DNA of 64,000 nt from Actinomycetota bacterium (GCA_005883355.1 VAXG01000035.1:22119-86118); one strand, 5' to 3'; counted from the first letter of the stretch, positions 15,213 to 23,402 are shown. Translations and numbers: made by a program. Notes: generated by a model not told the origin, from the sequence alone.

Positions 15213-16096
15213 TCCTCGAGCGGGTCGTTCGCCCCGCCGGCCCGTACACGCTCGCTCTCAGCGCCAAGCATGCGAGCGATGCGACACGCCAGGTCCGTGA
15301 CGGGACCCTGACGATGGCCCTGCGCGTCGGCGAGCGCGTGGAGCTCGCGTCTGCCAGACAGACGCTCGACGGACGCCTCGTGCTACGGGTGGAAAGCGAA
15401 GAAGGCTTGGAACGGTTGCGGTTCGTCCTCGCGGTCGATGCCGACCACAGTGAGTTTTTGCGGCGGTTCGCACGCGATCCGCTCATCGGTGAGACGGCAT
15501 CGCGATTCCAGGGCATGCGACATCTACGTATGCCGACCGTGGCGCAAGCGCTCTTGCGCGCGTTCTGCGGACAGTTGATCGACTCGCGCCGCGCGCGGCA
15601 GCTCGAGCGCATCATCGTGCGGGCCGCCGAACCGGCGGTCGAGGGGACCGACCTCCATATGCCGCCGACGTCGAAGTCGCTCGCGCGCTTCGCGCCGGTG
15701 CGCCTCCGGCAGCTCGGGTTACACGCCGGCCGGGCGGCTGCCCTTGTCCGGATCTGCCGCTCAACCGACCTGGAGAAGTTGCACTCGGTGTCGACGGAGA
15801 CTGCCGCGGCCTTCATCGAGCGCCAGCGAGGGCTCGGCGCCTGGTCCGCCGGTGTCGTCTGCTTCGAAGGGCTCGGACGCTACGAGCGCGGCCTGGTGGG
15901 AGACCTCTCGCTCGTCAAGCTCATGTCGCGTCTGCGCGGCCGCTGGGTGGAGGCCCACGAGACGGCCGAGTTGCTCGCACCCTACGGCGAATGGGGCGGC
16001 CTGGCCGGCCTGTACCTCACGACGGGCTTCGCGCACGGGTTGATTCCGCTGCCCGAGGAACGGCCCGTGCGTTTTCCGCGGCCGTCGTACGCGTGA
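15209..16096 (+). CDS. DNA-3-methyladenine glycosylase II family protein
   Basis: A 295-residue HhH-GPD superfamily base-excision glycosylase, AlkA type. An N-terminal beta domain (about 1-95) precedes the helical core. The helix-hairpin-helix is QRGLGAWSAGVVCFEGLGRY, and the catalytic Asp lies in GLVGDLSLVKLMS, matching AlkA's Asp238 region. It would remove alkylated purines from DNA. TTG 15209 overlaps the regulator's stop (TTGA), and no ATG lies before the conserved N-terminal strand (RPAGPYTLALSAKH). Context suggests control by the HTH-TPR protein. Confidence 0.83.
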   Translation: MILERVVRPAGPYTLALSAKHASDATRQVRDGTLTMALRVGERVELASARQTLDGRLVLRVESEEGLERLRFVLAVDADHSEFLRRFARDPLIGETASRFQGMRHLRMPTVAQALLRAFCGQLIDSRRARQLERIIVRAAEPAVEGTDLHMPPTSKSLARFAPVRLRQLGLHAGRAAALVRICRSTDLEKLHSVSTETAAAFIERQRGLGAWSAGVVCFEGLGRYERGLVGDLSLVKLMSRLRGRWVEAHETAELLAPYGEWGGLAGLYLTTGFAHGLIPLPEERPVRFPRPSYA

Positions 16097-16590
16097 TCGA
16101 GCTCGTCCTGGGTGACATCACCGAGCAGGAGGTCGACGCGATCGTCAACGCCCCGAATCCGGGGCTCCTCGGCGGCGGCGGTGTGGACGGCGCGATCCAC
16201 GCTGCGGGTGGGCCGTCGATCCTCGAGGAGTGCCGACGTCTCGGGGGCTGCGACCCCGGAGACGTGAAGGCCACCTCGGGCGGCGCGCTTGCTGCGAAGC
16301 ACGTGCTTCACGCTGTCGGCCCGATCTGGCGCGGTGGGAGCGAGGGAGAGGCCGCGGTGCTCGCATCGTGCCATCGGCGTGCTGTCGAGCTCGCAGACGA
16401 GCTCGGCTGCTTGTCGGTTGCGTTCCCGGCGATCTCGATCGGTGCGTACGGCTATCCGGTGGAGCTCGCCGCCCCGGTCGCGATTGCGGCCACGACGGCG
16501 GCCCTGGCGGCGCATCCGGCTGTCGAACTCGCGCGCTTTGTCTTTCGAGAGGAGGCGACACTAGACACGTATCGAAAAGCAAGGGTCTGA
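16093..16590 (+). CDS. macrodomain protein (ADP-ribose binding)
   Basis: A 165-residue stand-alone macrodomain. It begins IELVLGDITEQEVDAIVNAP and has the ADP-ribose loop GLLGGGGVDGAIHAAGG and the second loop FPAISIGAYGYPVELAA. Bacterial members are O-acetyl-ADP-ribose or ADP-ribose-protein deacylases; some reverse DNA or tRNA ADP-ribosylation. The usual NAAN motif reads NAPN here, so the pocket may be altered. GTG 16093 overlaps the AlkA stop by 4 bp, the last gene of the XRE-TPR / AlkA / macrodomain operon. The sequence GGGTCTGACCCC straddles its stop. Confidence 0.87.
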   Translation: MIELVLGDITEQEVDAIVNAPNPGLLGGGGVDGAIHAAGGPSILEECRRLGGCDPGDVKATSGGALAAKHVLHAVGPIWRGGSEGEAAVLASCHRRAVELADELGCLSVAFPAISIGAYGYPVELAAPVAIAATTAALAAHPAVELARFVFREEATLDTYRKARV

Positions 16591-16615
16591 CCCCAGCCGT
16601 TTGGGAGACCCGGCT

Positions 16616-16621
16616 TAGACT
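16616..16621 (+). promoter_or_regulatory. -10 hexamer TAGACT, leaderless proC start
   Basis: TAGACT then 6 nt then ATG 16628. Confidence 0.55.
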
Positions 16622-16627
16622 GCGCTC

Positions 16628-17449
16628 ATGGCTGCGAATCGCAAGATCGCAATTCTCGGCGCCGGCCGGATCGGCGAGTCTTTGCTCGCCGGCTTGCTCA
16701 GCTCGGGCTGGCGGAAGCCGGGCGACATCATCGTCACCGGGCGGCGCGAGCAGCTGCTGAAGGAGCTCGCCGAGCGCCACGGGGTCAAAGCGACACTCTC
16801 CAACGCCGAAGCGGTTGCCGACGCGGGGCTGATCGTGATCGCAGTGAAGCCCCAGGACTTCGACGTCCTCCTCGGCGAGATCGGTGGGCTGCTCACTCCC
16901 GAGCAGACCGTTCTCTCGGTCGCCGCGGCGATCCCGACGACACAGATCGAAGCAAGGCTGGCCCCCGGCGTGCCGGTCGTGCGCGCGATGCCGAACGCGC
17001 CTGCGCTCGTACACGAAGGCATTGCGGGGATCTGCGCCGGCGCGCACGCAAGTGACGAGCACCTCGACGTCTCGGAGGAAGTGCTCGCGCACCTGGGGAG
17101 GGTCGTGCGCGTGCCTGAGCGCTACATGGACGCCGTCACGGCCGTCTCGGGCTCCGGGCCCGCGTATTTCGCGCTTCTCGCCGAAGCGATGATCGACGCG
17201 GGAATCCTGCTCGGGCTCGGACGCGAAACGTCGACGCAGCTCGTCGTCCAGACGATGCTCGGGACGGCGAAGCTCCTGCGCGACGAGGAGATGCACCCGG
17301 TCGAGCTGCGCGAAGCCGTGACGTCACCCGGCGGCACCACGATCCACGCCATCCGCGAGCTCGAGCAGGCCGGCGTGCGCGCCGCGTTCCTCAACGCGAT
17401 ACAGGCGGCGATGGAGCGCTCCAAAGAGCTGGCGGCGGGCGATCCGTGA
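16628..17449 (+). CDS. proC: pyrroline-5-carboxylate reductase
   Basis: A 273-residue enzyme of normal length; it reduces 1-pyrroline-5-carboxylate to proline with NAD(P)H. The N-terminal Rossmann motif is IAILGAGRIGESLLAGLLSS. The dimerisation domain carries the signature VSGSGPAYFALLAEAMIDAG. ATG 16628 follows TAGACT by 6 nt. Its last codons (encoding AMERSKELAAGDP-stop) are present again 230 bp downstream, directly before pgl, with almost only synonymous changes; see the duplicated-end features. Confidence 0.95.
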   Translation: MAANRKIAILGAGRIGESLLAGLLSSGWRKPGDIIVTGRREQLLKELAERHGVKATLSNAEAVADAGLIVIAVKPQDFDVLLGEIGGLLTPEQTVLSVAAAIPTTQIEARLAPGVPVVRAMPNAPALVHEGIAGICAGAHASDEHLDVSEEVLAHLGRVVRVPERYMDAVTAVSGSGPAYFALLAEAMIDAGILLGLGRETSTQLVVQTMLGTAKLLRDEEMHPVELREAVTSPGGTTIHAIRELEQAGVRAAFLNAIQAAMERSKELAAGDP

Positions 17450-17451
17450 CG
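17403..17451 (+). repeat. first copy of the duplicated proC 3' end
   Basis: This 49-bp block holds proC's true last codons and stop. It matches 17633-17681 at 41 of 49 positions; of the eight differences only one changes a residue (Glu to Gly). Confidence 0.8.
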
Positions 17452-17632
17452 AGCGCTCTATCGCAGCGTGGAGGGGGACGGGGGGAACCGGGAGGTTCCC
17501 CCGCCCTTTCTCCTCCTAACACGCGGCGCGAAGCGACGCATGTTGGGAGGCGTCGGCCGAGGAAGGGGGCTCGTGGGGGAAACATGGTTTCCCCCACGCG
17601 ACGGAGCGACCGCCTATGGCGGTCGCGGAGGA
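17452..17632. mobile_element. short hairpin-rich insert at the proC 3' end
   Basis: No coding gene is visible. Three hairpins stand in a row: arms GGGGGAACC/GGTTCCCCC (17481-17502), arms CGTGGGGGAAAC/GTTTCCCCCACG (17572-17598), and arms GCGACCGCC/GGCGGTCGC (17606-17626). The block lies between two copies of the proC end. It looks like a small non-autonomous element (REP/MITE-like) whose arrival preserved proC's reading frame. The mobile interpretation is inference; no transposase is present. Confidence 0.5.
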
Positions 17633-17681
17633 AGGCGGCAATGGAACGTTCGAAGGGGCTCGCCGCGGGCGATCCGTGACG
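17633..17681 (+). repeat. displaced copy of the proC 3' end
   Basis: The block encodes AMERSKGLAAGDP-stop out of any gene. Its GTGA overlaps the start of pgl, as expected if the ancestral proC and pgl overlapped by 4 bp before the insertion. Confidence 0.75.
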
Positions 17682-18362
17682 GCCGGCATCGAGCTCGTCA
17701 TCGTCGAGGACCCGAGCGACGTGGCCGCCGCCGTTGCCGATCGACTGGCACAGGCGGCACGCGCAGGCGGGCACGTCGCACTCACGGGCGGCACCACCCC
17801 CGAGCTCGCATACGAGGAAGCGGCGCAGCGCGAGCCCGACTGGAGCAAGACGGAGATCTGGTGGAGCGACGAACGCTGCGTCCCCCCCGACGACGACCTC
17901 TCGAACTACGCGCTCGCGAAACGCACGCTGCTCGACCGGCTCGAGCGCGATCCGCGCGCCGTCCACCGAATCAAGGGCGAGCTCGGAAAGGAGGGGGCCG
18001 CCGACGACTACGAGCGAGAGCTCGGCGACACCGTGTTCGATCTGGAGCTCCTCGGCCTCGGCAGGGATGGTCACGTCGCCTCCCTGTTCCCGAACGCTCC
18101 GACCCTGCGGGAACGGCGACGCGTGCTCCCCGCGGAGGCCGGCCTGGAGCCGTTCGTCGACCGGGTCACGCTGAGCATTCCCGCCTTGAACAGCGCGAAG
18201 GCGATCGTCTTCGCGGTCTCCGGCGCCGACAAGGCAGAGGCCGTGCGCCGCGCCTTTGCTTCTGAACCAAGCCCCGACATCCCGGCCAGCCTCGTCCGAT
18301 CCCGGAGCGGCAGAACCACTGCAATCCTCGATCGCGCTGCTGCAGCCAAGCTGCGCGCTTGA
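17676..18362 (+). CDS. pgl: 6-phosphogluconolactonase
   Basis: A 228-residue enzyme of the pentose phosphate pathway (NagB/RpiA-like fold); it hydrolyses 6-phosphoglucono-lactone. It shows VALTGGTTPELAYEEAA, the signature WWSDERCVPPDDDLSNYALA and LLGLGRDGHVASLFPN with the conserved His. GTG 17676 lies inside the GTGA of the displaced proC end, matching the original coupled arrangement. Length is normal. A more upstream in-frame ATG (17616) falls inside the insert and adds residues unlike the family. Confidence 0.92.
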   Translation: MTAGIELVIVEDPSDVAAAVADRLAQAARAGGHVALTGGTTPELAYEEAAQREPDWSKTEIWWSDERCVPPDDDLSNYALAKRTLLDRLERDPRAVHRIKGELGKEGAADDYERELGDTVFDLELLGLGRDGHVASLFPNAPTLRERRRVLPAEAGLEPFVDRVTLSIPALNSAKAIVFAVSGADKAEAVRRAFASEPSPDIPASLVRSRSGRTTAILDRAAAAKLRA

Positions 18363-18396
18363 CAGGGCTGCCTCTATATGTAGAAGTGCCCCGGGG
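18359..18396 (+). promoter_or_regulatory. promoter and palindrome before the wHTH gene
   Basis: TTGACA (18359-18364, partly in the pgl stop) is followed at about 16 nt by an extended -10-like TG-TAGAAG. GCCCCGGGGC (18388-18397), a perfect 10-bp palindrome, sits just downstream and could be an operator for the regulator encoded next. Confidence 0.4.
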
Positions 18397-18419
18397 CAGA
18401 CCAAAGGGCGGGCGGTTTT

Positions 18420-18935
18420 TTGCAAGAGACGCTGGTACTGGACAAGCCTGAGCAACTAAAAGCGCTCGGCCATCCGCTGCGCGTCCGTGTGCTGGAGATG
18501 CTCGGCCAGGAGGGTGAATGGCAGCTCACGAACCGCGAGCTCGCCCAGCGACTGGGAGTCGATCCCGGCCACCTCCACTTCCATGTGCGCATGCTGCTCA
18601 AGGCAGGACTGATCGAACTGGCCGATGAGAACGGACGCGGACGCGAAAAGCCGTACCGCGCCGTCGCGAAGGTCTTCCGCGTTTCGCCCGAGCTCCTCGC
18701 GGCGGGAGGCGCCCGTGACATCCAGGCAGCGATGATCGACCAGGTCCAGCGTGCACACGCGGTCTATTCGGGCGACGGCACGTTTCGAAGCGCGCAGCTC
18801 GAGGTGAAGCTGACCGTGGAACGTGCGCTCGAACTGATGGGAGCGTTCCTGGAAGAGGCGCGCGACCTCGAGGACGCCAGTGCCGACAAGATCGTCATGA
18901 CGATGTTCGCCCACCCGCCCGCGCAGCGGGACTAG
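18420..18935 (+). CDS. ArsR-like winged-helix regulator
   Basis: A 171-residue DNA-binding protein. Residues about 8-85 are an HTH_20/ArsR-type winged helix: LKALGHPLRVRVLEMLGQEG, then LTNRELAQRLGVDPGHLHFH (recognition helix), and HVRMLLKAGLIELADENGRG as the wing. The C-terminal half is helical and may bind a ligand or mediate dimer formation. No metal-binding Cys pair is seen, so a metal sensor is unlikely. The TTG start lacks an SD; it is the only suitable codon upstream of the HTH. Target genes unknown, autoregulation possible. Convergent with the next gene, sharing CTAG. Confidence 0.78.
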   Translation: MQETLVLDKPEQLKALGHPLRVRVLEMLGQEGEWQLTNRELAQRLGVDPGHLHFHVRMLLKAGLIELADENGRGREKPYRAVAKVFRVSPELLAAGGARDIQAAMIDQVQRAHAVYSGDGTFRSAQLEVKLTVERALELMGAFLEEARDLEDASADKIVMTMFAHPPAQRD

Positions 18936-19588
18936 GGCAGCAAAGGCGAGCTCAGCTCGGCCTGCATGTTGCGGCGTCCGGCCAGCGCCTGCAACACGAT
19001 CACCGTGTCGGCGACGGGAAGGTCTTCGAGGTATTCCTCCCGCGTCTCGAAGGACTCGAGCACTGCCTCGACAGCCTCCACGTAGCCGAGCGGGTCCTGG
19101 GCGGCGATGAACGCGAGCGCGTCCCCGACGGGCGCCGGGAAGTCGCCGCGGATTCGCAGATCGTCGGCGAGGGCGCGCGCCTCCCCGTCGCGCCCGAGCA
19201 CGAGGAGCGCGAGCACGGCGGCGTACCGCCCGATCGACGACTCCGCCTCGGCGGCATCTTGCTCGAGCGTCCAGAGCGCGTCGAGCTTTCCGCCGTTCAA
19301 GTCGTCGCCGAGGATCCTCGCCTTGAGGATCGCGATCGGCCTGCCCCAGCTTTCGGGTGGCGCGAGCTCGTAGCTTTCCCGGTAACGCTCGACGGCTCTT
19401 GCGAACCATTCACGCGCGTCTTCCGTATCACCGGCCATGAGCCGCGCCAGACCGGCGCCTGCAGCCGCGTTGCCCATCCGGGTCAACTGGCGCTGGCGTG
19501 CATCCCTATCGTCAGCCTCCGGCAGTCGAGCCTCGCCGTCCCTGTAGCGTGATTGCTCACGCCGTGCGTGCTCCGCCCATTCCACCAC
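18932..19588 (-). CDS. helical-repeat (TPR-like) protein, function unknown
   Basis: A 218-residue, probably cytoplasmic, alpha-helical protein. Helices such as AGLARLMAGDTEDAREWFAR and WFARAVERYRESYELAPPES resemble TPR units; YAAVLALLVLGRDGEARALA looks like another. Nothing catalytic is visible. GTG 19588 lies 6 nt after TAAGCT (19595-19600), and that start overlaps the divergent methyltransferase start region. A similar TPR-only gene lies at 6370-6993. Confidence 0.65.
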   Translation of the reverse strand: MVEWAEHARREQSRYRDGEARLPEADDRDARQRQLTRMGNAAAGAGLARLMAGDTEDAREWFARAVERYRESYELAPPESWGRPIAILKARILGDDLNGGKLDALWTLEQDAAEAESSIGRYAAVLALLVLGRDGEARALADDLRIRGDFPAPVGDALAFIAAQDPLGYVEAVEAVLESFETREEYLEDLPVADTVIVLQALAGRRNMQAELSSPLLP

Positions 19589-19594
19589 CGCAAG

Positions 19595-19600
19595 AGCTTA
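19595..19600 (-). promoter_or_regulatory. -10 hexamer TAAGCT, leaderless start
   Basis: TAAGCT then 6 nt then GTG 19588; it overlaps the first base of the divergent ATG 19600. Confidence 0.5.
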
Positions 19601-20166
19601 TGAAAACGTCCTTCTACGACCTCCCACTGCTGACCGCGCCCGGACAGGTTTTCACTCCTCGACCGGCGACGGAGCGACTCGTCGACCGGGCCCTCGAGCG
19701 AATAGACGGAGTTCCGGTGCGCGTCGCCGACATCGGCACCGGCAGCGGCGCCGTGGCGATTGCGCTGGCGGTCAACCGCCCGGAGGTCGAGGTCTGGGCA
19801 ACCGACACGAGCGCGGCCGCTGTCGAGCTCGCGCGGCGAAACGCCGAGCTCCACGGCGTCGCGGATCGAGTGCACGTGCTTCAGGGAGACCTGCTCGAGC
19901 CGCTCACCGAACCGGTCGACCTCGTCGTCGCGAACCTGCCGTACCTCGCCGAGCAGGACCGGGACCCACGTTACGACGACGAGCCGCCCGAGGCCGTCTA
20001 CGCGCCCGGCGACGGACTGGATCCGTACCGGCGCCTTCTGAATGCTTGCCGCGACGGCAAGCTCGAAACAGGAGGTGCGCTCCTGATCCAGTTCCACCGG
20101 GAGGCGCTGGTGGCGAATTGCTGGGAGCTCGAGGAGCTCCGCGAGCGCCTCGAAGCCTCGGCGTAA
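19600..20166 (+). CDS. HemK/PrmC-like class I methyltransferase
   Basis: A 188-residue SAM-dependent methylase. It has motif I RVADIGTGSGAVAIALAVN, the acidic strand VWATDTSAAAVELARRNAEL, and motif IV VVANLPYLAEQDRDPRY. PrmC, which methylates release factor glutamines, has NPPY at motif IV; here it is NLPY, and the N-terminal PrmC helical domain is missing. So it may act on another substrate. ATG 19600 is used; an upstream GTG (19564) could add a proline-rich lead. It sits just before the beta-oxidation genes and overlaps their -10 hexamer. Confidence 0.75.
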   Translation: MKTSFYDLPLLTAPGQVFTPRPATERLVDRALERIDGVPVRVADIGTGSGAVAIALAVNRPEVEVWATDTSAAAVELARRNAELHGVADRVHVLQGDLLEPLTEPVDLVVANLPYLAEQDRDPRYDDEPPEAVYAPGDGLDPYRRLLNACRDGKLETGGALLIQFHREALVANCWELEELRERLEASA

Positions 20167-20169
20167 ACT
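20164..20169 (+). promoter_or_regulatory. -10 hexamer TAAACT, leaderless thiolase start
   Basis: TAAACT includes the methyltransferase stop TAA; then 6 nt and ATG 20176. Confidence 0.5.
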
Positions 20170-20175
20170 CGCCTG

Positions 20176-21438
20176 ATGGAGCGTCGGGAGGTCGTGTTCG
20201 TCGACGGCGTGCGCACGGCTTTCGGCCGCGCTGGTCCACAAGGCATTTTCTGGAAGACGCGCGCCGACGACATGGCGGTCAAGGTCGTGCGCGAGCTGAT
20301 GCGGCGGAACCCGAAGATCGCACCGGAGCGGATCGGCGACATCATCTACGCAGCCACTGCGCAGGTCGGTGACCAGGGACTGACACTCGGCCGCGACGTC
20401 GCGCTACTCGCGGGGATCCCGCAGTCGGTTCCAGGTTTTGCGGTCGACCGAATGTGCGCCGGCGCGCTCACGGCTGTGACCGCCGGTGCGGGTGAGATCG
20501 CCTACGGCGCATGTGACATCGTGCTCGCCGGGGGCGTCGAGCACATGGGACACCATCCGATGGGCGACGACGTCGACTTCAACCCGCGCTTCGTCTCCGA
20601 GCGGCTCGTAGACATGTCCGCGGTGACGATGGGCGCGACCGCGGAGAACTTGCACGACCGCTTCCCGCAGATCGCGAAGTCCGATGCGGACGCGTTCGCC
20701 GTCCGATCCCAGCAACGTGCGGCGGCGGCGTGGTCCAACGGCGTCATGCGCGAGACGGTCGTGCCGATGAGCGTGTTCACGGACGACGGCTGGAAGCTCG
20801 CCGACAGTGACGAGTTTCTGCGCCCGGACACAACGCTCGAAGGGCTCGCCGCGCTGCGCACGCCGTTCCGAGCGGGCGGCCGCGTAACCGCAGGCAACTC
20901 CGCCGGCTTGACGGACGGCGCGACCGCGTGCTTTCTGGCCGCGGAGGAGACCGCTGCCGAGCTCGGGCTCGAGCCCAAGATGCGCCTTGTCGCGTTCGCG
21001 TACGCGGGCGTCGAGCCGGAGCTGATGGGAATCGGCCCGATCCCGGCGACGCAGCGGGTGCTCGCCCAGGCAGGCCTGACGCTCGACGACGTAGGGCTCT
21101 TCGAGCTGAACGAGCCCTTCGCCGTGCAGGTGCTGACCTGGTGCGACGGACTGGGCGTCGATCCGAAGGATCCCCGCCTCAATCCGTACGGCGGCGCAAT
21201 CGCCTGTGGACACCCGCTTGCTGCGACAGGCGTGCGCTTGCTGGCGCAGCTCGCGTACGGGTTCCGCGAGCGGCCGGACGTGCGTTACGGCCTGAGCGCG
21301 CTGTGCGTCGGGATGGGAATGGGTGCGGCGCTGTTGTGGGAGGCGGTGAAGCCGCCTGTCCGCGCGAGCGGACCAGGGGAGGGTGTCCGGGGGAACCGGG
21401 AGGTTCCCCCGGCTCGGACCAGCGATGCCGGTCACTGA
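20176..21438 (+). CDS. fadA: acetyl-CoA acyltransferase (thiolase)
   Basis: A 420-residue thiolase that cleaves 3-ketoacyl-CoA in beta-oxidation. The nucleophile Cys sits in FAVDRMCAGALTAVTAGAGE; the general-base His is in GGAIACGHPLAATG; and the second Cys is in LSALCVGMGMGAALL. The normal end would be near WEAV; here about 30 extra residues (PPVRASGPGEGVRGNREVPP onward) are encoded by a hairpin-rich insert, so the C-terminus is extended by element sequence. The stop lies 14 bp inside the next gene. Partner of the multifunctional FadJ-like protein downstream. Confidence 0.9.
   Translation: MERREVVFVDGVRTAFGRAGPQGIFWKTRADDMAVKVVRELMRRNPKIAPERIGDIIYAATAQVGDQGLTLGRDVALLAGIPQSVPGFAVDRMCAGALTAVTAGAGEIAYGACDIVLAGGVEHMGHHPMGDDVDFNPRFVSERLVDMSAVTMGATAENLHDRFPQIAKSDADAFAVRSQQRAAAAWSNGVMRETVVPMSVFTDDGWKLADSDEFLRPDTTLEGLAALRTPFRAGGRVTAGNSAGLTDGATACFLAAEETAAELGLEPKMRLVAFAYAGVEPELMGIGPIPATQRVLAQAGLTLDDVGLFELNEPFAVQVLTWCDGLGVDPKDPRLNPYGGAIACGHPLAATGVRLLAQLAYGFRERPDVRYGLSALCVGMGMGAALLWEAVKPPVRASGPGEGVRGNREVPPARTSDAGH
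21358..21410. repeat. GGGGGAACC-family hairpins in the thiolase 3' end
   Basis: There is a GTCCGC-GA-GCGGAC hairpin (21358-21371), then arms CCGGGGGAACC/GGTTCCCCCGG around GGGA (21385-21410). The central 22 bp are identical to those at 17481-17502. The block is translated as the abnormal thiolase tail. Confidence 0.6.
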
Positions 21439-23395
21439 GTTCAAGCTCACCCGCGCGGGCGACGTCGCGCTCGTGACGATCGACAACGGCGAGGACTGGA
21501 CGAAGCCCACGTTCTTCGGGCGAGAGGCGCTCGAGTCGTTGGATCGCCTGCTCGGCCGGCTCGAGGGGGGCGACTTTCGCGCCGCCGTCGTCACCGGCAA
21601 GCCCTTCGTCTTCGCCGCGGGCGCGGACATCACGGAGTTTCCGGAGATCACACGCGAACGTGCGATCGAGGGCGCGCGCGCAGGACACGAGCTGTTCGGG
21701 CGACTCCGTGCATTGCCGTTCCCGACCGTGGCCGCGATCAACGGCGCGTGCCTCGGCGGCGGCGTCGAGCTCGCACTGCATTGCACGGCACGGACGGTCT
21801 CGACCGCGGTGCGCCACTTCGCGTTTCCGGAGGTGTTCCTCGGGCTGTTCCCCGCGTGGGGCGGAACGCAGCTCCTGCCGCGACTCGTCGGGCCGGAGAC
21901 GGCGATCAAGGTGATCGTGTCGAATCCGCTGCGGCAGAACCGGATGCTGACGGCCCCGCAGGTCGCCGAGCTCGGCATCGCCGACAGGCTGCTCGAGCCG
22001 GGGGAGTTCGTCGACGAGTCGCTCGCATTCGCACTCGAGCTAGCCAAGGAGCCACTCGACCGACTCGAGCCCGACTGGTCCAACGCAGAGACGATCTTCC
22101 GCCGGGCGCGCACGTCCGTGGACGACACCGTGCACGGCGCAGCGCCGGCGCCGTACGCCGCTCTCGACCTGATCGAAGGAGCGCAGCATTGGACGATCGA
22201 GGAGGGTTACGAGCGCGAGCAGGAAGCAATCGGCGAGCTCCTCCCAGGTCCGCAGGCGCAAGCGTCGCTGTACGCGTTCCAGCTCGTCGAGCTACGAGCG
22301 AAGAGGCATCCCGCTCGTCCGACCGCGCCGCCGATCAAGGTGACCAAGGTCGGCATCGTCGGCGCCGGGCTCATGGCCCGGCAGGTCGCCACGCTGTTCC
22401 TGCGCAGGCTCGAGGTGCCGATCGTGATCCGAGACGTGAAGCAGGAGATCGTCGACGAGGCGCTCGCGGACATCCGCGCGGACATCGATAGTCAGGTCGC
22501 GAAGGGCCGGTACGACGAAGGCAAGGGGCGTTTCCTGTCGTCGCTCGTCTCGGGCAGCACGGACTACGCGGATTTCGCAGACTGCGACCTCGTGCTCGAG
22601 GCGGTGTTCGAGGAGCTCGAGGTGAAGAAGCAGGTATTCGCGGAGCTGGAGCTGGTGGTTCGCGACGACTGTGTGCTCGCGACGAACACCTCAGCCCTTT
22701 CCATCACCGACATGGCCGCAGACCTACGCCGGCCCGAACGGGTTACCGGCATGCACTTCTTCAATCCCGTCGCATTGATGCCACTGCTCGAGGTCGTGCG
22801 CGCGGCGGAGACGGATGACGTTGCCCTCGCGACCGTCTGGGACGTCGGCGAAAAGCTGCGCAAGCGGCCCATCCTCGTCAACGATGCGCCAGGCTTTGTC
22901 GTCAACCGCGTGCTGACGCGGATGACGCGGGTGATCATGGACGCGCTCGAGCACGGGACTCCAGTCGAAGAAGTGGATCAGGCGGTGATGTCACTCGGGA
23001 TGCCGATGGCGCCGTCCGTGCTGCTGCAGATGGTCGGCCCGCGCGTGGCGAATCACGTCCTCGAACGCATGCACGACGCGTTCCCGGAGCGCTTCCTACT
23101 CTCGCCCGCACTGGCCGCGATGGCCGACGGCGGCGAGCCCGTAGTGCTGGAAGATGCGCCGCGCACCGGGGAGCAGATCGTCGAGGAGGTCCTCGAAGCG
23201 GTGGCCGACGAGATCCATCTCCTTCTCGAGGAAGGCGTCGTCGCCGAGGCTGCGGACGTCGACACGGGCCTCCTCCTCGGCGCCGGCTGGCCGCTCTTCC
23301 TCGGCGGGATCACGAAGCATCTCGACCAAAGCGGCGTGTCGGACCGCCTCTTCGGGCACACGTTCGCCGACATGACGGTCGTAGCCCCCGCCTAA
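21425..23395 (+). CDS. fadJ: enoyl-CoA hydratase / 3-hydroxyacyl-CoA dehydrogenase fusion
   Basis: A 656-residue multifunctional beta-oxidation protein. The hydratase/isomerase domain spans about residues 1-200 (VVTGKPFVFAAGADITEF and INGACLGGGVELALHCTA with oxyanion glycines). The NAD domain begins near residue 305 with KVGIVGAGLMARQVATLFLR, and the dehydrogenase core has VTGMHFFNPVALMPLLEVVR and NDAPGFVVNRVLTRMTRVIM. It hydrates enoyl-CoA and oxidises the resulting alcohol; the thiolase encoded just upstream completes the cycle. ATG 21425 overlaps the thiolase stop. The gene symbol is by similarity of architecture. Confidence 0.92.
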   Translation: MPVTEFKLTRAGDVALVTIDNGEDWTKPTFFGREALESLDRLLGRLEGGDFRAAVVTGKPFVFAAGADITEFPEITRERAIEGARAGHELFGRLRALPFPTVAAINGACLGGGVELALHCTARTVSTAVRHFAFPEVFLGLFPAWGGTQLLPRLVGPETAIKVIVSNPLRQNRMLTAPQVAELGIADRLLEPGEFVDESLAFALELAKEPLDRLEPDWSNAETIFRRARTSVDDTVHGAAPAPYAALDLIEGAQHWTIEEGYEREQEAIGELLPGPQAQASLYAFQLVELRAKRHPARPTAPPIKVTKVGIVGAGLMARQVATLFLRRLEVPIVIRDVKQEIVDEALADIRADIDSQVAKGRYDEGKGRFLSSLVSGSTDYADFADCDLVLEAVFEELEVKKQVFAELELVVRDDCVLATNTSALSITDMAADLRRPERVTGMHFFNPVALMPLLEVVRAAETDDVALATVWDVGEKLRKRPILVNDAPGFVVNRVLTRMTRVIMDALEHGTPVEEVDQAVMSLGMPMAPSVLLQMVGPRVANHVLERMHDAFPERFLLSPALAAMADGGEPVVLEDAPRTGEQIVEEVLEAVADEIHLLLEEGVVAEAADVDTGLLLGAGWPLFLGGITKHLDQSGVSDRLFGHTFADMTVVAPA

Positions 23396-23402
23396 CCCGA
23401 CA

